Positions 26,319 through 34,524 of a DNA stretch of 64,000 nucleotides are shown one piece after another. The notes below the pieces were generated by a model. That model was not told the DNA's origin. It ran no database searches and saw only the letters and a program-made list of their open reading frames with translations. Within the stretch, counting starts at the first letter, position 1, and the number at the start of each line of letters is the position of its first letter. The stretch covers positions 1,054,001 to 1,118,000 of the forward strand of contig NZ_LT670819.1 of NCBI RefSeq assembly GCF_900129855.1, in the 5' to 3' direction. The stretch comes from Streptomyces sp. 3214.6 (GTDB lineage: Bacteria > Actinomycetota > Actinomycetes > Streptomycetales > Streptomycetaceae). Position numbers and translations under genes: made by a program.

Positions 26319-26369
26319 GGAGAACGTGCGTTCTCCTCGCGGCTGCTAACGTAGAGAACGCCCGTTCTC
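26319..26369. promoter_or_regulatory. Double TetR operator between the DUF1348 and TetR genes
   Basis: Two copies of GAGAACGnnCGTTCTC: GGAGAACG-TG-CGTTCTCC at 26319-26336 and GAGAACG-CC-CGTTCTC at 26354-26369, with centres 34 bp apart (about three helical turns). They lie between divergent start codons. Confidence 0.85.
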
Positions 26370-26403
26370 CCGTCAAGGAACCTCAGAGGAGCGTGATTCG
26401 TCC

Positions 26404-26949
26404 ATGGACAGCGCGACAGCCCGTGAGCAGGCGCTCGACGCCGCGGAGAAGCTGTTCTACGGGCGGGGCGTGCAGTCCGTCGGCATGGACGACGTCCGGG
26501 GCGCCTCGGGAGTCTCACTGAAGCGCCTCTACCAGCTCTTCCCGGCCAAGGAGCAGTTGGTGGAGGCCTACCTGGAGCGGCGGGACGTGCGCTGGCGCGG
26601 GCGGCTCGCTCGGTCCGTGGCCCGGCAGGAGGACCCCCGGGAGCGGATCCTGGCCGTGTTCGACTGGCTGGAGGAGTGGTTCGCCGAGCCGGACTTCCGG
26701 GGCTGCGCCTGGATCAACGCCTACGGCGAGCTGGGCGCCACCTCGGAGCGGGTGGCCCGCCAGGTACGGGCGCACAAGGAGGCGTTCCGGGACTACCTCG
26801 GCGGCCTGGTCGCCGACGCCGCCCTGCCGCCCGCGCTGACCGGCCCGCTGTTCCTGCTGGCCGAGGGCGCGATGGTGACGGCCGGGATCGGCGGCGGCGC
26901 CGCCCCGGCGGTGCAGGCGCGCGAGGCGGCGCGGCTGCTGTTGGGCTGA
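26404..26949 (+). CDS. TetR family transcriptional regulator
   Basis: 181 residues. The N-terminal helix-turn-helix is [20 protein letters not shown] followed by [20 protein letters not shown] (about residues 10-58). The C-terminal ligand domain contains [14 protein letters not shown], typical of the TetR_C subgroup that includes regulators of oxidative and electrophile defence. It is divergent from the DUF1348 gene with two inverted-repeat operators between them, so it probably represses both. GAGGAG precedes ATG 26404 by 11 bases. Confidence 0.92.
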   Translation: MDSATAREQALDAAEKLFYGRGVQSVGMDDVRGASGVSLKRLYQLFPAKEQLVEAYLERRDVRWRGRLARSVARQEDPRERILAVFDWLEEWFAEPDFRGCAWINAYGELGATSERVARQVRAHKEAFRDYLGGLVADAALPPALTGPLFLLAEGAMVTAGIGGGAAPAVQAREAARLLLG

Positions 26950-26968
26950 GAAGCACCCGTGGCGGGGG

Positions 26969-27181
26969 TCAGACCGCCGTCTCGGACACCTTGATCGCGC
27001 CGACGGGACAGGCCCGCGCGGCCTCCTTCACCATCGGGTCGCCGCCGCCGTCCTCGCGGCCTGGCACGAGGGCGCTGAAGCCGTCGTCGTCCTGGGTGAA
27101 GACGCCTGGGGCGGCCAGGGCGCACTGACCGGCGCCGATGCAGACGTCCGTGTCGATGTGGATCGGCGTGTCGCTGGGCAT
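26969..27181 (-). CDS. [3Fe-4S] ferredoxin, P450 redox partner
   Basis: 70 residues. Cysteines at C14, C20 and C58 (VCIGAGQC and ARACPVGAI) give the three-ligand pattern of [3Fe-4S] ferredoxins that donate electrons to actinobacterial P450s. It follows the P450 gene by 12 bases in the same direction, the usual CYP105-ferredoxin arrangement. Confidence 0.93.
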   Translation of the reverse strand: MPSDTPIHIDTDVCIGAGQCALAAPGVFTQDDDGFSALVPGREDGGGDPMVKEAARACPVGAIKVSETAV

Positions 27182-27193
27182 GGATGCAGCCTC

Positions 27194-28573
27194 TTACCAG
27201 GTCACGGGGAGGTGCAGCATCCCCTGGATCGTGTCGCCGGGCTTGAAGCGGACCTCGTCGGCCGGGATGGCGAGCTTCAGGCCGGGGAGCCGTTCGAGGA
27301 GGGCGCCCAGGGCGATCTCCAACTCGGCGCGGGCCAGGTTCTGGCCGAGGCACTGGTGGATGCCGAAGCCGAAGGCCACGTGGTGGCGGGCGGAGCGGTG
27401 CCAGTCGAGGGTGTCCGGGGCGGGATAGGCGCGCTCGTCGCGGTTGATGACGGAGGTCGCGAAGACCAGGCCCTCCCCGGCGCGGATCGTCGTCCCGGCC
27501 ACCTCGATGTCCTCGGTAGCCTGGCGCAGCAGCCCGTCCGCGATGGACAGCATCCGCATCAGCTCCTCGACGGCCGCCGGCAGCAGCGACGGGTCGGCGC
27601 GCAGTTCGGCCAGCCGCTCGGGGTGCCGCAGCAGGGTGTAGGTGCCGAGGGAGATCATGTTGGCGGTCGTCTCATGGCCCGCGACCAGCAGGATCGTGGC
27701 CAGGGCGATCGCCTCATCCCGGTCCACGGTGCCCTCGCGCAGCTGCTCGTGGACCAGGGCGTCGAGGACACCGTCGCCGGACGGCGCCTGCAGTTTGCGG
27801 TCGATCAGCGCGCCGAGGTAGCCGTCGAGCCGGTCGCGCGCGTCACGCACCTCCTGCGGCACCCTGCTGCGCAGCAGCCGTCGCGACTGTTCCTCGAAGA
27901 ACTCGTGGTCGGCGTAGGGGACGCCGAGCAGTTCGCAGATCACCGTGGACGGCACGGGCAGCGCGAAGGCGTTCACGAGCTCCGCGGGCGGGCCCTGGGC
28001 GAGCATCGCGTCGATCCGCTCGTCGACGATCCGCTGGATGGCCGGGCGCAGGGCGGTGGCTCGTTTGAGGGTGAAGTTCGCGACCAGCAGCCGGCGTTGG
28101 GTGTGGTGTTCGGGGTCGTCGACGTTGAGCAGGGCGGTCCGGCGGTCCCCCAGCGCCTTGATGCGGGGCGTGGTCGCCGGGTAGCCGGGGCGGGTCCGGT
28201 CGGTCGACAGACGGGGGTCGCAGAGCAGGGCGCGGGCCTCGGCATGACCGGTGACCAGCCAGGCGGTCCGGCCGTCGTACAGGGTGACGCGGGCCAGCGG
28301 ACGGGAGGCGCGCAGAGGGTCGTAGGCGGTGGGCGGGTGGTAGGGGCAGGTGCGGTCCTGCGGGAAGGCGACGGAGGCCGTGGCATAGGCCGGGGCCGGA
28401 CTGCGCACGGGATCCGTACCGCCCGTCCGCCCTTCCGCGGCCCCCGCGCCGACGGCGTTCATCGTGTTCGCCGCGTTCGGCGCGTTCGCCGCGTTCGGCG
28501 CGTTCGCCGTGTTCGGCGCGTTCGGCGTGTTCATCGTTTCCGTCAGGTCTGTTTTTTCCGTCATGTCTGTCAT
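27194..28573 (-). CDS. Cytochrome P450, CYP105-like
   Basis: 459 residues. The I-helix oxygen-activation motif is LLVAGHETTAN, the K-helix ExxR lies within AVEELMRM, and the heme loop FGFGIHQCLGQ puts the iron ligand at about C408. Sequence character and the downstream ferredoxin fit the CYP105 family of broad-substrate monooxygenases. An odd N-terminal extension of about 65 residues contains repeats of ANAPNA encoded by 9-base tandem units; most P450s of this type lack it. ATG 28573 has GAGGT upstream. If an internal start were used the repeat would not be translated, but I see no better one. Substrate unknown. Confidence 0.92.
   Translation of the reverse strand: MTDMTEKTDLTETMNTPNAPNTANAPNAANAPNAANTMNAVGAGAAEGRTGGTDPVRSPAPAYATASVAFPQDRTCPYHPPTAYDPLRASRPLARVTLYDGRTAWLVTGHAEARALLCDPRLSTDRTRPGYPATTPRIKALGDRRTALLNVDDPEHHTQRRLLVANFTLKRATALRPAIQRIVDERIDAMLAQGPPAELVNAFALPVPSTVICELLGVPYADHEFFEEQSRRLLRSRVPQEVRDARDRLDGYLGALIDRKLQAPSGDGVLDALVHEQLREGTVDRDEAIALATILLVAGHETTANMISLGTYTLLRHPERLAELRADPSLLPAAVEELMRMLSIADGLLRQATEDIEVAGTTIRAGEGLVFATSVINRDERAYPAPDTLDWHRSARHHVAFGFGIHQCLGQNLARAELEIALGALLERLPGLKLAIPADEVRFKPGDTIQGMLHLPVTW
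28464..28526 (-). repeat. 9-bp tandem repeat inside the P450 5' end
   Basis: Seven copies of a GCGTTCGSC-like 9-mer on the plus strand, encoding Asn/Ala/Pro triplets on the minus strand. Such an array can change copy number in frame. Confidence 0.8.
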
Positions 28574-28896
28574 GGGTGACCTCGCAGACGATGGATGCGT
28601 CATACCGATCTTCATTAGATGCCCTGTGCACCTATAGGGCGACGTGCAGTTCGGCCAGATCGACGAATGGGGCGATCCGGCCGGTATCATTCGCTCCGGC
28701 GGGTCGTTCCGGGCCGTGGCGGCGCGCTGGGGTCGGCGGCGGAAAACCGGTTGCCGCCGGCCGGTCGCGGGCCGCAGGATCCGTCCATGTCCACGTGCGA
28801 TGCCCGCCTGCCGCTGCCGCTGATGTCCGCCGCCGCTCTTCCGGCGCCGGTCCAGCAGCAGTCCGGCCGTCACCGAAGGCGCGACGCCGTCCGACC
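28574..28896. other. Intergenic region between the P450 and LysE genes
   Basis: 323 bases between divergent genes. GCCCT / AGGGC around a TATAGG patch near 28620-28642 could be part of a promoter or operator. I see no gene I can support. Confidence 0.4.
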
Positions 28897-29520
28897 GTGA
28901 CGGCCGCGCTCGTCGCGGGCCTGGTCGCGGGATACGGCATCGCCGTGCCCGTCGGCGCGGTCGCGACCTACCTCGTCTCCCTCACCGCCCGCACCTCCCT
29001 GCGCACCGGCGTGTGCGCCGCGCTCGGCGTCGCCACGGCGGACGGGCTCTACGCCCTGGTCGCCACGGTCGGGGGCACCGCCGTCACCGCCGCGCTGCGA
29101 CCGGTGCTGACGCCGATGCGCTGGGCATCCGCCCTGGTCCTGCTGGCGCTGGCGGCCCGAGGCGCGGTGACGGCCGTGCGCCGGCACCGGGCCCACCGGC
29201 TCAGCACCCGTACCGCACCGCCCCCGCCGAGCCCGGCCCGGGCCTACGCGAGCCTGCTCGGCATCACCCTCCTCAACCCGGCCACCGTGGTCTACTTCGC
29301 CGCGCTGGTCCTCGGCGCCGGTGCCGGCGACTCCGTACGTCCCCTGGACCGGGGCGTTTTCGTGACGGCGGCCTTCGTCGCCTCGGCGAGCTGGCAGTTG
29401 CTGCTCGCCGGGGGCGGCGCGCTGCTGGGCCGGGCGCTCACCGGGCGTCCGGGGCGCCTGGTGACGGCATTTGTGTCGAGCGGCGTAATGACGGTGCTGG
29501 CCGTGCGCATGACGGGGTAG
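28897..29520 (+). CDS. LysE/RhtB family amino-acid exporter
   Basis: 207 residues, about six membrane helices. The start [20 protein letters not shown] has the LysE-type G-x-x-x-P-V-G-A pattern, and [18 protein letters not shown] is the conserved second half motif. The family exports lysine, threonine or other metabolites. GTG 28897 is the best start before the first helix but lacks a close ribosome site; the frame is open far upstream without coding character. It may be transcribed alone. Confidence 0.82.
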   Translation: MTAALVAGLVAGYGIAVPVGAVATYLVSLTARTSLRTGVCAALGVATADGLYALVATVGGTAVTAALRPVLTPMRWASALVLLALAARGAVTAVRRHRAHRLSTRTAPPPPSPARAYASLLGITLLNPATVVYFAALVLGAGAGDSVRPLDRGVFVTAAFVASASWQLLLAGGGALLGRALTGRPGRLVTAFVSSGVMTVLAVRMTG

Positions 29521-29666
29521 GCGTGCACTGTGCACCGCCGGAGGAATGGATCACACGGGTACCTGTGTTGAAGCAGGTGCGCGTCGGACGGGCTGACACG
29601 GATGGCCGGCCACACATCGATACGGCGATGCGACGACATGTCGACAGGACGAAGGGGACGAATGCC

Positions 29667-30116
29667 ATGCCTCTCGAAGGCGAGTACGAGCCCAGCCCGA
29701 CGCAGTGGGTGCGCGAGCAGGTGGAGCGGTACGAGAGCTCAGGCGGCACCGAGGGGACGACGCTGCAGGACACGGGACTGCCGGTCATCCTGCTGACGAC
29801 CCGGGGCGCGAAGAGCGGGAAGATCCGCAAGACGCCACTGATGCGGGTCGAGCACGACGGCCGGTACGCCCTGGTCGCCTCCCTGGGCGGAGCGCCGAAG
29901 CACCCCGTCTGGTACCACAACATCAAGGCCGATCCCCAGGTGGAACTCCAGGACGGGCCCCTCAAGCAGGACATGACGGCCCGTGAGATCACCGGCGCGG
30001 AGAAGGCCGAGTGGTGGGAGCGTGCCGTCGCCGCATATCCGCCGTACGCCGACTACCAGAAGAAGACGGATCGGGAGATCCCGGTGTTCGTCGTGGAACC
30101 GGGCGCCGGCCGCTGA
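29667..30116 (+). CDS. Ddn-like deazaflavin (F420)-dependent nitroreductase family protein
   Basis: 149 residues with a split-beta-barrel fold of the F420H2-dependent oxidoreductase family that includes mycobacterial Ddn. Recognisable parts are [20 protein letters not shown] (phosphate and F420 binding), [20 protein letters not shown] and the aromatic end [19 protein letters not shown]. It would reduce quinones or nitro compounds with F420H2. ATG 29667 precedes [15 protein letters not shown] strong terminator follows at 30202, inside the 3' end of the opposing gene. Confidence 0.9.
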   Translation: MPLEGEYEPSPTQWVREQVERYESSGGTEGTTLQDTGLPVILLTTRGAKSGKIRKTPLMRVEHDGRYALVASLGGAPKHPVWYHNIKADPQVELQDGPLKQDMTAREITGAEKAEWWERAVAAYPPYADYQKKTDREIPVFVVEPGAGR

Positions 30117-30197
30117 GCGGAGGAACACCCTCCAGGAATTTCGTAGAAAAATCTGCCGTGGGTGCGCATGAACGGGCGCGCACCGGGCAGCCGAAGG

Positions 30198-31247
30198 TCA
30201 GGCCCCGCCGCGTTCCCCCGTCGCGGCGGGGCTTTCGCGTCCCTCGCGCGCCGGGCGGTCGGTCACGTCCAGGAAGATCGGGGCCGCCTCCGGGGTCGTG
30301 CGGGCGATCGAGCGCTTGATGCGGACGGCGACCTCTTCGACCCGCTCGCTGTCCAGCCCCGGCATGAGGTCGACGCGGGCCGCCACCAGCGTCGAGTCCA
30401 GTCCCGTCTTCATCGTGAACAGCGCCTCCACGCTGTCGATCTCGGGCTGGGCGTCGAGGAGCGCCCGGATCCGGGCGCCGGTCTCGGGGTCCGCCGCCTC
30501 GCCGATGAGCTGGTCGCGGGCCGCGCGACCGAGTCCGTAGGCGACGTAGACGAGCAGCACACCGATCGCCACCGAGGCGCCGGCCTCCCAGACGACCTGC
30601 CCGGTGACCATGTGCAGGACCATGCCGATCGCGGCCAGGGTGACGCCGAGCACCGCCGTGCCGTCCTCGGCGACGACCGTGCGCAGGGCCGGGTCGCGCA
30701 GGCCCGCGAGGCCGCCGCCCTGCCGGTGCACCTGGTGCAGGGCCCGCAGCAGTGAGACGCCCTCGGCGAGGAAGGCCACGCCGAGCACGATCAGGCCGAC
30801 CACATAGCCGCTGAATGTCTCGTCGGCGCCGGTCCGCAGGGCCTCGACGCCCTGGAAGACGGAGAAGCAACCGCCCATCACGAAGATCCCGACGGCGGCG
30901 AGGAGCGACCAGAAGAAGCGTTCCTTGCCGTAGCCGAAGGGGTGCCGTTCGTCGGCCGGGCGTCGGCTGCGGCGCAGCGCGGCGAGGAGGAAGACCTCGT
31001 TCAGGCTGTCGGCCACGGAGTGCGCCGCCTCCGACAGCAGCGCGGGCGAGCCCGCGATCACGCCGCCCACCGCCTTGGCGACGGCGATGACCAGGTTGGC
31101 GGCGAGCGCCAGCAGGACGGTGAGACGTGTCCTGCGATCCGCTGCGCGGCCGGTCGTGCGGTCGGACGTGTGCTGGGAGGAGGGGCCAGTGGTGTGCTCG
31201 GACGTGTGGCCGGTCGTGTGCTCGCTCGTGCGGTCGGCTGTACTCAC
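30198..31247 (-). CDS. Cation diffusion facilitator (CDF) family metal transporter
   Basis: About 349 residues with six membrane helices and a cytoplasmic C-terminal domain. LLSEAAHSVADSLNEVFLL carries the HxxxD metal site of helix 2. ERHPFGYGKERFFW is the conserved loop, and the helix 5 site corresponds to RTVVAEDGTAVLG. CDF proteins export Zn, Co, Fe or Mn in exchange for protons. The N-terminus has an unusual Thr/His/Ser-rich stretch (residues 1-38, repeats of SEHTTG and related) that might bind metal. GTG 31247 is chosen to include that stretch; the ribosome site is weak. Metal specificity cannot be read. Confidence 0.88.
   Translation of the reverse strand: MSTADRTSEHTTGHTSEHTTGPSSQHTSDRTTGRAADRRTRLTVLLALAANLVIAVAKAVGGVIAGSPALLSEAAHSVADSLNEVFLLAALRRSRRPADERHPFGYGKERFFWSLLAAVGIFVMGGCFSVFQGVEALRTGADETFSGYVVGLIVLGVAFLAEGVSLLRALHQVHRQGGGLAGLRDPALRTVVAEDGTAVLGVTLAAIGMVLHMVTGQVVWEAGASVAIGVLLVYVAYGLGRAARDQLIGEAADPETGARIRALLDAQPEIDSVEALFTMKTGLDSTLVAARVDLMPGLDSERVEEVAVRIKRSIARTTPEAAPIFLDVTDRPAREGRESPAATGERGGA
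30202..30232 (+). terminator. Terminator of the Ddn-like gene
   Basis: GCCCCGCCGCG pairs with CGCGGCGGGGC (11 bp) around TTCCCCCGT and is followed by TTT. It overlaps the last codons of the convergent CDF transporter gene. Confidence 0.8.
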
Positions 31248-31354
31248 CTTCGCCGACTGCCCCTGCGGGTCGGGATCACACCGTGCCGTCGGCGGAAATC
31301 GGGGAACGCGGTCAGCAGGACACACACGCACCGCGGCGAGCAGCGGGAGGAACC

Positions 31355-32374
31355 ATGAGCGGCGGGGGCGACGGCAACAGCGCGTACGGGCGCACGCCCT
31401 TCACGAGGTCCAGGAGTCACTTCACGGACCGGATCACCGCGGACGGCAGGGACGGCTGGCCCGTGACGGCCGGCCGCTACCGGCTGGTGGTGAGCCGGGC
31501 CTGTCCCTGGGCGAGCCGGGCGGTGATCTCCCGGCGGCTCCTGGGGCTGGAGGACGCGCTGTCGATGGCGATCGCCGACCCGATCCAGGACGACCGCAGC
31601 TGGCGCTTCACGCTCGACCCGGACGGCCGCGACCCGGTGCTCGGCATCCGGTATCTCAGCGAGGCGTACGACAAACGGGAGACCGACTACCCCGGCGGGG
31701 TCAGCGTGCCGGCGGTCGTGGACGTGCCCAGCGGCGAGCTGGTCACCAACGACTACCAGCAACTCACCCTCGACCTCGCCACCGAGTGGACGGCCCTGCA
31801 CCGCCCCGGCGCCCCCGACCTCTACCCGGACCGGCTGCGCGACGAGATCGACGCGGTCATGGCCGACGTGTACAAGGACGTCAACAACGGGGTGTACCGG
31901 GCGGGTTTCGCGCGCGAGCAGGGCGAGTACGAGGAGGCGTGTGCGGGGGTCTTCCGGCGGCTGGAGCTGCTGACGGACCGGCTGGCCCGGCAGCGGTATC
32001 TGGTCGGCAGCTCGATCACCGAGGCCGACATCCGACTGTTCACCACGCTGGTGCGTTTCGACGCCGTCTATCACGGACACTTCAAGTGCAACCGCTGGAA
32101 GGTGACGGAGAATCAGGTCCTGTGGGGGTACGTCCGGGACCTCTTCCAGACGCCCGGCTTCGGTGACACCGTCGACTTCGACCACATCAAGCGGCACTAC
32201 TACCGGGTGCACACCGGCATCAACCCGACCCGGATCGTCCCCCTCGGCCCCGACCTGGCCGACTGGCTCGCCCCGCACCACCGCGAGGAGCTCGGCGGCC
32301 GCCCCTTCGGCGACGGCGCCCCGCCCGGCCCGGTGCCCGCCGACGAGGAGGTTCCGGCGGGCGGACGACCCTGA
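31355..32374 (+). CDS. Glutathionyl-hydroquinone reductase-like (Xi-class GST) enzyme
   Basis: 339 residues of the YqjG/EcmB family. The thioredoxin-like N-terminal domain has the catalytic Cys in VVSRACPWASRAVI (C50). The helical C-terminal domain shows YKDVNNGVYRAGFA and SSITEADIRLFTTLVRFD, both typical of this family. Family members reduce glutathionylated hydroquinones to free hydroquinones. Actinobacteria use mycothiol, so the natural thiol is probably mycothiol. GGGAGG lies 5 bases before ATG 31355. It is divergent from the CDF transporter and followed by a DUF4235 gene 43 bases on, perhaps in the same transcript. Confidence 0.92.
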   Translation: MSGGGDGNSAYGRTPFTRSRSHFTDRITADGRDGWPVTAGRYRLVVSRACPWASRAVISRRLLGLEDALSMAIADPIQDDRSWRFTLDPDGRDPVLGIRYLSEAYDKRETDYPGGVSVPAVVDVPSGELVTNDYQQLTLDLATEWTALHRPGAPDLYPDRLRDEIDAVMADVYKDVNNGVYRAGFAREQGEYEEACAGVFRRLELLTDRLARQRYLVGSSITEADIRLFTTLVRFDAVYHGHFKCNRWKVTENQVLWGYVRDLFQTPGFGDTVDFDHIKRHYYRVHTGINPTRIVPLGPDLADWLAPHHREELGGRPFGDGAPPGPVPADEEVPAGGRP

Positions 32375-32417
32375 CAGAGCCTGACAGAGCGTCTGCGAGA
32401 GAAGGAGTGAGGCAACC

Positions 32418-32714
32418 GTGGCCAAAAAGAGGAAACTCCCCCTTGTCTACCAGCCCGTCGGCTTCGTGCTGGGCTGGGCGAGCGGTGGCCTCGCCGGGCT
32501 CGCGTTCCGCAAGGTGTGGATGGCGATACGCAACGAGGACGATGCCCCCGACGCCCTGGACCGGGACCGTGGCTGGGGCGAGATCCTGCTGGCCGCGGCA
32601 GTCCAGGGCGCGATCTTCGCGGTGGCCCGCAGCGCCGCCGACCGCACCGGCGCCAAGGCGATCGAACGGTCCACGGGAGTCTGGCCGGCCAAGGAAAAGG
32701 GCGGCCGGGACTGA
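32418..32714 (+). CDS. DUF4235 membrane protein
   Basis: 98 residues with two hydrophobic segments (PVGFVLGWASGGLAGLAF and EILLAAAVQGAIFAVARSAADR), matching the actinobacterial DUF4235 family. Its function is unknown; a small membrane-anchored stress or envelope protein is a guess. GTG 32418 with GGAG upstream. Confidence 0.85.
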   Translation: MAKKRKLPLVYQPVGFVLGWASGGLAGLAFRKVWMAIRNEDDAPDALDRDRGWGEILLAAAVQGAIFAVARSAADRTGAKAIERSTGVWPAKEKGGRD

Positions 32715-32807
32715 ACCCGCCCGGGACGCCCGAGACGAGGACCTCCGGGACGGCCCTCCAGGAGGGGGATGCTCTGCGGCAGGGCAGCCAGGCGGCCGGC
32801 CGGGCGC

Positions 32808-32834
32808 GGGCCGCCCGTGTTCGGGGCGGCCCGG
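32808..32834. terminator. Bidirectional terminator
   Basis: CGGGCCGCCC (32808-32817) and GGGCGGCCCG (32825-32834) pair perfectly around GTGTTCG between the convergent DUF4235 and VOC genes. Confidence 0.8.
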
Positions 32835-32845
32835 GTGTCTCGGGG

Positions 32846-33238
32846 TCAGCCCTGTTTCGGGGCTGTGGAAGGTTCGAGGCGGAGGGTGAAGGAGTGGCCC
32901 GCCGGGTCGGCGTAGCCGCGTTCCTCGTGAGGGCCGGAGGCACCCTTGGTCTCCAGGGGGCGGCCGCCCAGGCCCACGATCCTGCGTTCCACCTCGTCGA
33001 GGTCGTCGACGAGGAAGTCCAGGTGGGCCTGGAGGGCGTTCTCGGGGCGCGGCCAGCTCGGCGGGGTCGCGTTCACGTCGCGCCGGAAGGCCAGGCGGGT
33101 GCCGTCGGCGCCCCTGATCTCCACACGGTTGGCGGTCGAGTCGGTCGCCTCGGCGTCCAGTAGTCCCACATAGAACTCGGCGAGCTTCTCGGGCTCGGCA
33201 CAGTCGAGCACCACGACGCCCGCTTTCACCAATGCCAT
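32846..33238 (-). CDS. VOC family (glyoxalase/dioxygenase fold) protein
   Basis: 130 residues with two beta-alpha-beta-beta-beta modules. The start VKAGVVVLDCAEPEKLAEFY and the end YADPAGHSFTLRLE are typical of VOC proteins. Several canonical metal ligands are replaced, so a lyase activity is uncertain; many such proteins bind small molecules or drugs. GGAGGAG is 5 bases before ATG 33238. Confidence 0.88.
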   Translation of the reverse strand: MALVKAGVVVLDCAEPEKLAEFYVGLLDAEATDSTANRVEIRGADGTRLAFRRDVNATPPSWPRPENALQAHLDFLVDDLDEVERRIVGLGGRPLETKGASGPHEERGYADPAGHSFTLRLEPSTAPKQG

Positions 33239-33311
33239 GTCGTCTTCTCCTCCGCGAGGTCCGGGCGGGGGCGAGCGCGTCCCGTCCCCGAACCTTGCGG
33301 ATACCCCGGTT

Positions 33312-33776
33312 TCAGTCGGCCACCAGCCACTCCCCGTCCCGCATCAGCTCGCGCCCCTGGAGCTCGTCGGCCTCACGCCAGGCCTGGATCCGGTCCGGGA
33401 GGACCCGGAAGTACAGGTACCGCGCGGACAGTTCACGCGGATCGAAGCCGGTCTTGCCGGCGAAGATCTCGGCGTCCTCCTCCGGCAGCTCGGCAGGCGG
33501 CACGGCCACGGCCGTCCCCTCGATCATGACGACGTCCCGGGTCGGGCCGACGCCGACCCGGGCGATACCGGTGGCCAGCAGGTTGCGGCCGGTGGGGCTG
33601 GTGGCGGGGGTGGCGAAGAGGAGTGTCGCGCCGTCCCAGACGTAGGAGAGCGGGACCAGGTACGGGGCCGCGCCGTCCTCGGCGGCCGTGGCGACCCATG
33701 CGTCCACGTCGTGTTCCAGCCGGTGGAGCGTGTCGAGCTTGCGCTGCTTCGCGGGGCGTGCGATTGCTGACGTCAT
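33312..33776 (-). CDS. Pyridoxamine 5'-phosphate oxidase-fold protein
   Basis: 154 residues with the flavin/F420-binding split barrel of the PPOX superfamily: DAWVATAAEDGAAPYLVPLSYVWDGATLL is recognisable in order, followed by TSPTGRNLLATGIARVGVG and a Trp-rich C-terminus. Likely an F420- or FMN-binding oxidoreductase of unknown substrate. Its ATG overlaps the stop of a GNAT pseudogene (ATGA), the trace of a former two-gene operon. Confidence 0.85.
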   Translation of the reverse strand: MTSAIARPAKQRKLDTLHRLEHDVDAWVATAAEDGAAPYLVPLSYVWDGATLLFATPATSPTGRNLLATGIARVGVGPTRDVVMIEGTAVAVPPAELPEEDAEIFAGKTGFDPRELSARYLYFRVLPDRIQAWREADELQGRELMRDGEWLVAD

Positions 33777-34083
33777 GTCTCCAGTGTGACCTTCACCTGC
33801 CCGGCTGTCAGAAGGATCGGCGGAGGGTGACGAGGCGGGGCGAAGCCGTGGCGTGCGTAGAAACGCGGGGCGTCAGTGTTGTCCGGGTAGGCGGTCACCT
33901 CGGTCTGGCCGGCGCCCTGTTCGGCGGGGCGGACGTACCGGCTCATGACGCCTCGATGACGGTCTCGAAGGACCCGGCCGCGTGTTCGTGCGGCCAGTCG
34001 GCGTCGACGGCCGGGTCGCGGGTGCCGGCGTCCTCGGCGAAGAGCCCCGCGCTGGAGGCGACGAGGCCCCGCTGACAGCCCAT
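33773..34083 (-). pseudogene. GNAT acetyltransferase pseudogene with internal deletion
   Basis: The 5' part (ATG 34083 to TGA 33943) encodes a GNAT-like start with FAEDAGTRDPAVDADWPHEH. The 3' part, in another frame and ending at 33773, encodes the typical GNAT end EVTAYPDNTDAPRFYARHGF. The middle, with the acetyl-CoA loop, is missing, so the gene has lost perhaps 200 bases and its frame. The remnant stop overlaps the start of the PPOX gene. Confidence 0.8.
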
Positions 34084-34110
34084 CTCCCTCCGCAGCGGGC
34101 TGGACTTCCT

Positions 34111-34143
34111 GGACAGGTGTCCCGCTATAGTGGACACCTGTCC
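34111..34143 (+). promoter_or_regulatory. Operator overlapping the DUF1304/TetR promoter
   Basis: GGACAGGTGTCC (34111-34122) and GGACACCTGTCC (34132-34143) are perfect inverted copies around CGCTATAGT, which contains a TATAGT -10 box. Each half is itself nearly palindromic. Binding of the TetR encoded by the second gene of this operon would block the promoter. Confidence 0.85.
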
Positions 34144-34161
34144 AAGAAGTTGAGGGAGACC

Positions 34162-34524
34162 ATGGAAATCCTGGCGAACGTGCTGGTCGTTCTGGTGGCG
34201 GCGCTGCATCTCTACATCCTGGTGATGGAGATGTTCCTGTGGCAGAAGAAGCCGGGGATGTCGTTCCACGGCTTCGACGCGGAAATGGCACGGCGGACCG
34301 CCCCAATGGCCGCCAACCAGGGGCTCTACAACGGTTTCCTCGCGGCGGGCCTGGTGTGGGGGCTGATCGCGGCCGACCCGACCGGGTTCCGGGCGCAGGT
34401 GTTCTTCCTGTCGTGTGTGATCGTCGCGGGTGTGTACGGCGCGGTCACGGCGAACCGCCGGATCCTTGTCGCGCAGGCCCTGCCCGGCGCGCTCGCCCTG
34501 GCCGCCGTCCTGATCGCGCAGTGA
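34162..34524 (+). CDS. DUF1304 small membrane protein
   Basis: 120 residues with four membrane helices; the start LANVLVVLVAALHLYILVME and the loop FHGFDAEMARRTAPMAANQG are DUF1304 signatures. Function unknown. GAGGGAG precedes ATG 34162. The next gene, a TetR regulator, overlaps it by GTGA, giving an autoregulated two-gene operon behind the 33-bp inverted repeat. Confidence 0.9.
   Translation: MEILANVLVVLVAALHLYILVMEMFLWQKKPGMSFHGFDAEMARRTAPMAANQGLYNGFLAAGLVWGLIAADPTGFRAQVFFLSCVIVAGVYGAVTANRRILVAQALPGALALAAVLIAQ

Noticed and set aside
26969..28573. Biosynthetic gene cluster around the CYP105-like P450
   Set aside because: Only the P450 and its ferredoxin are together; no core synthase or tailoring set surrounds them.
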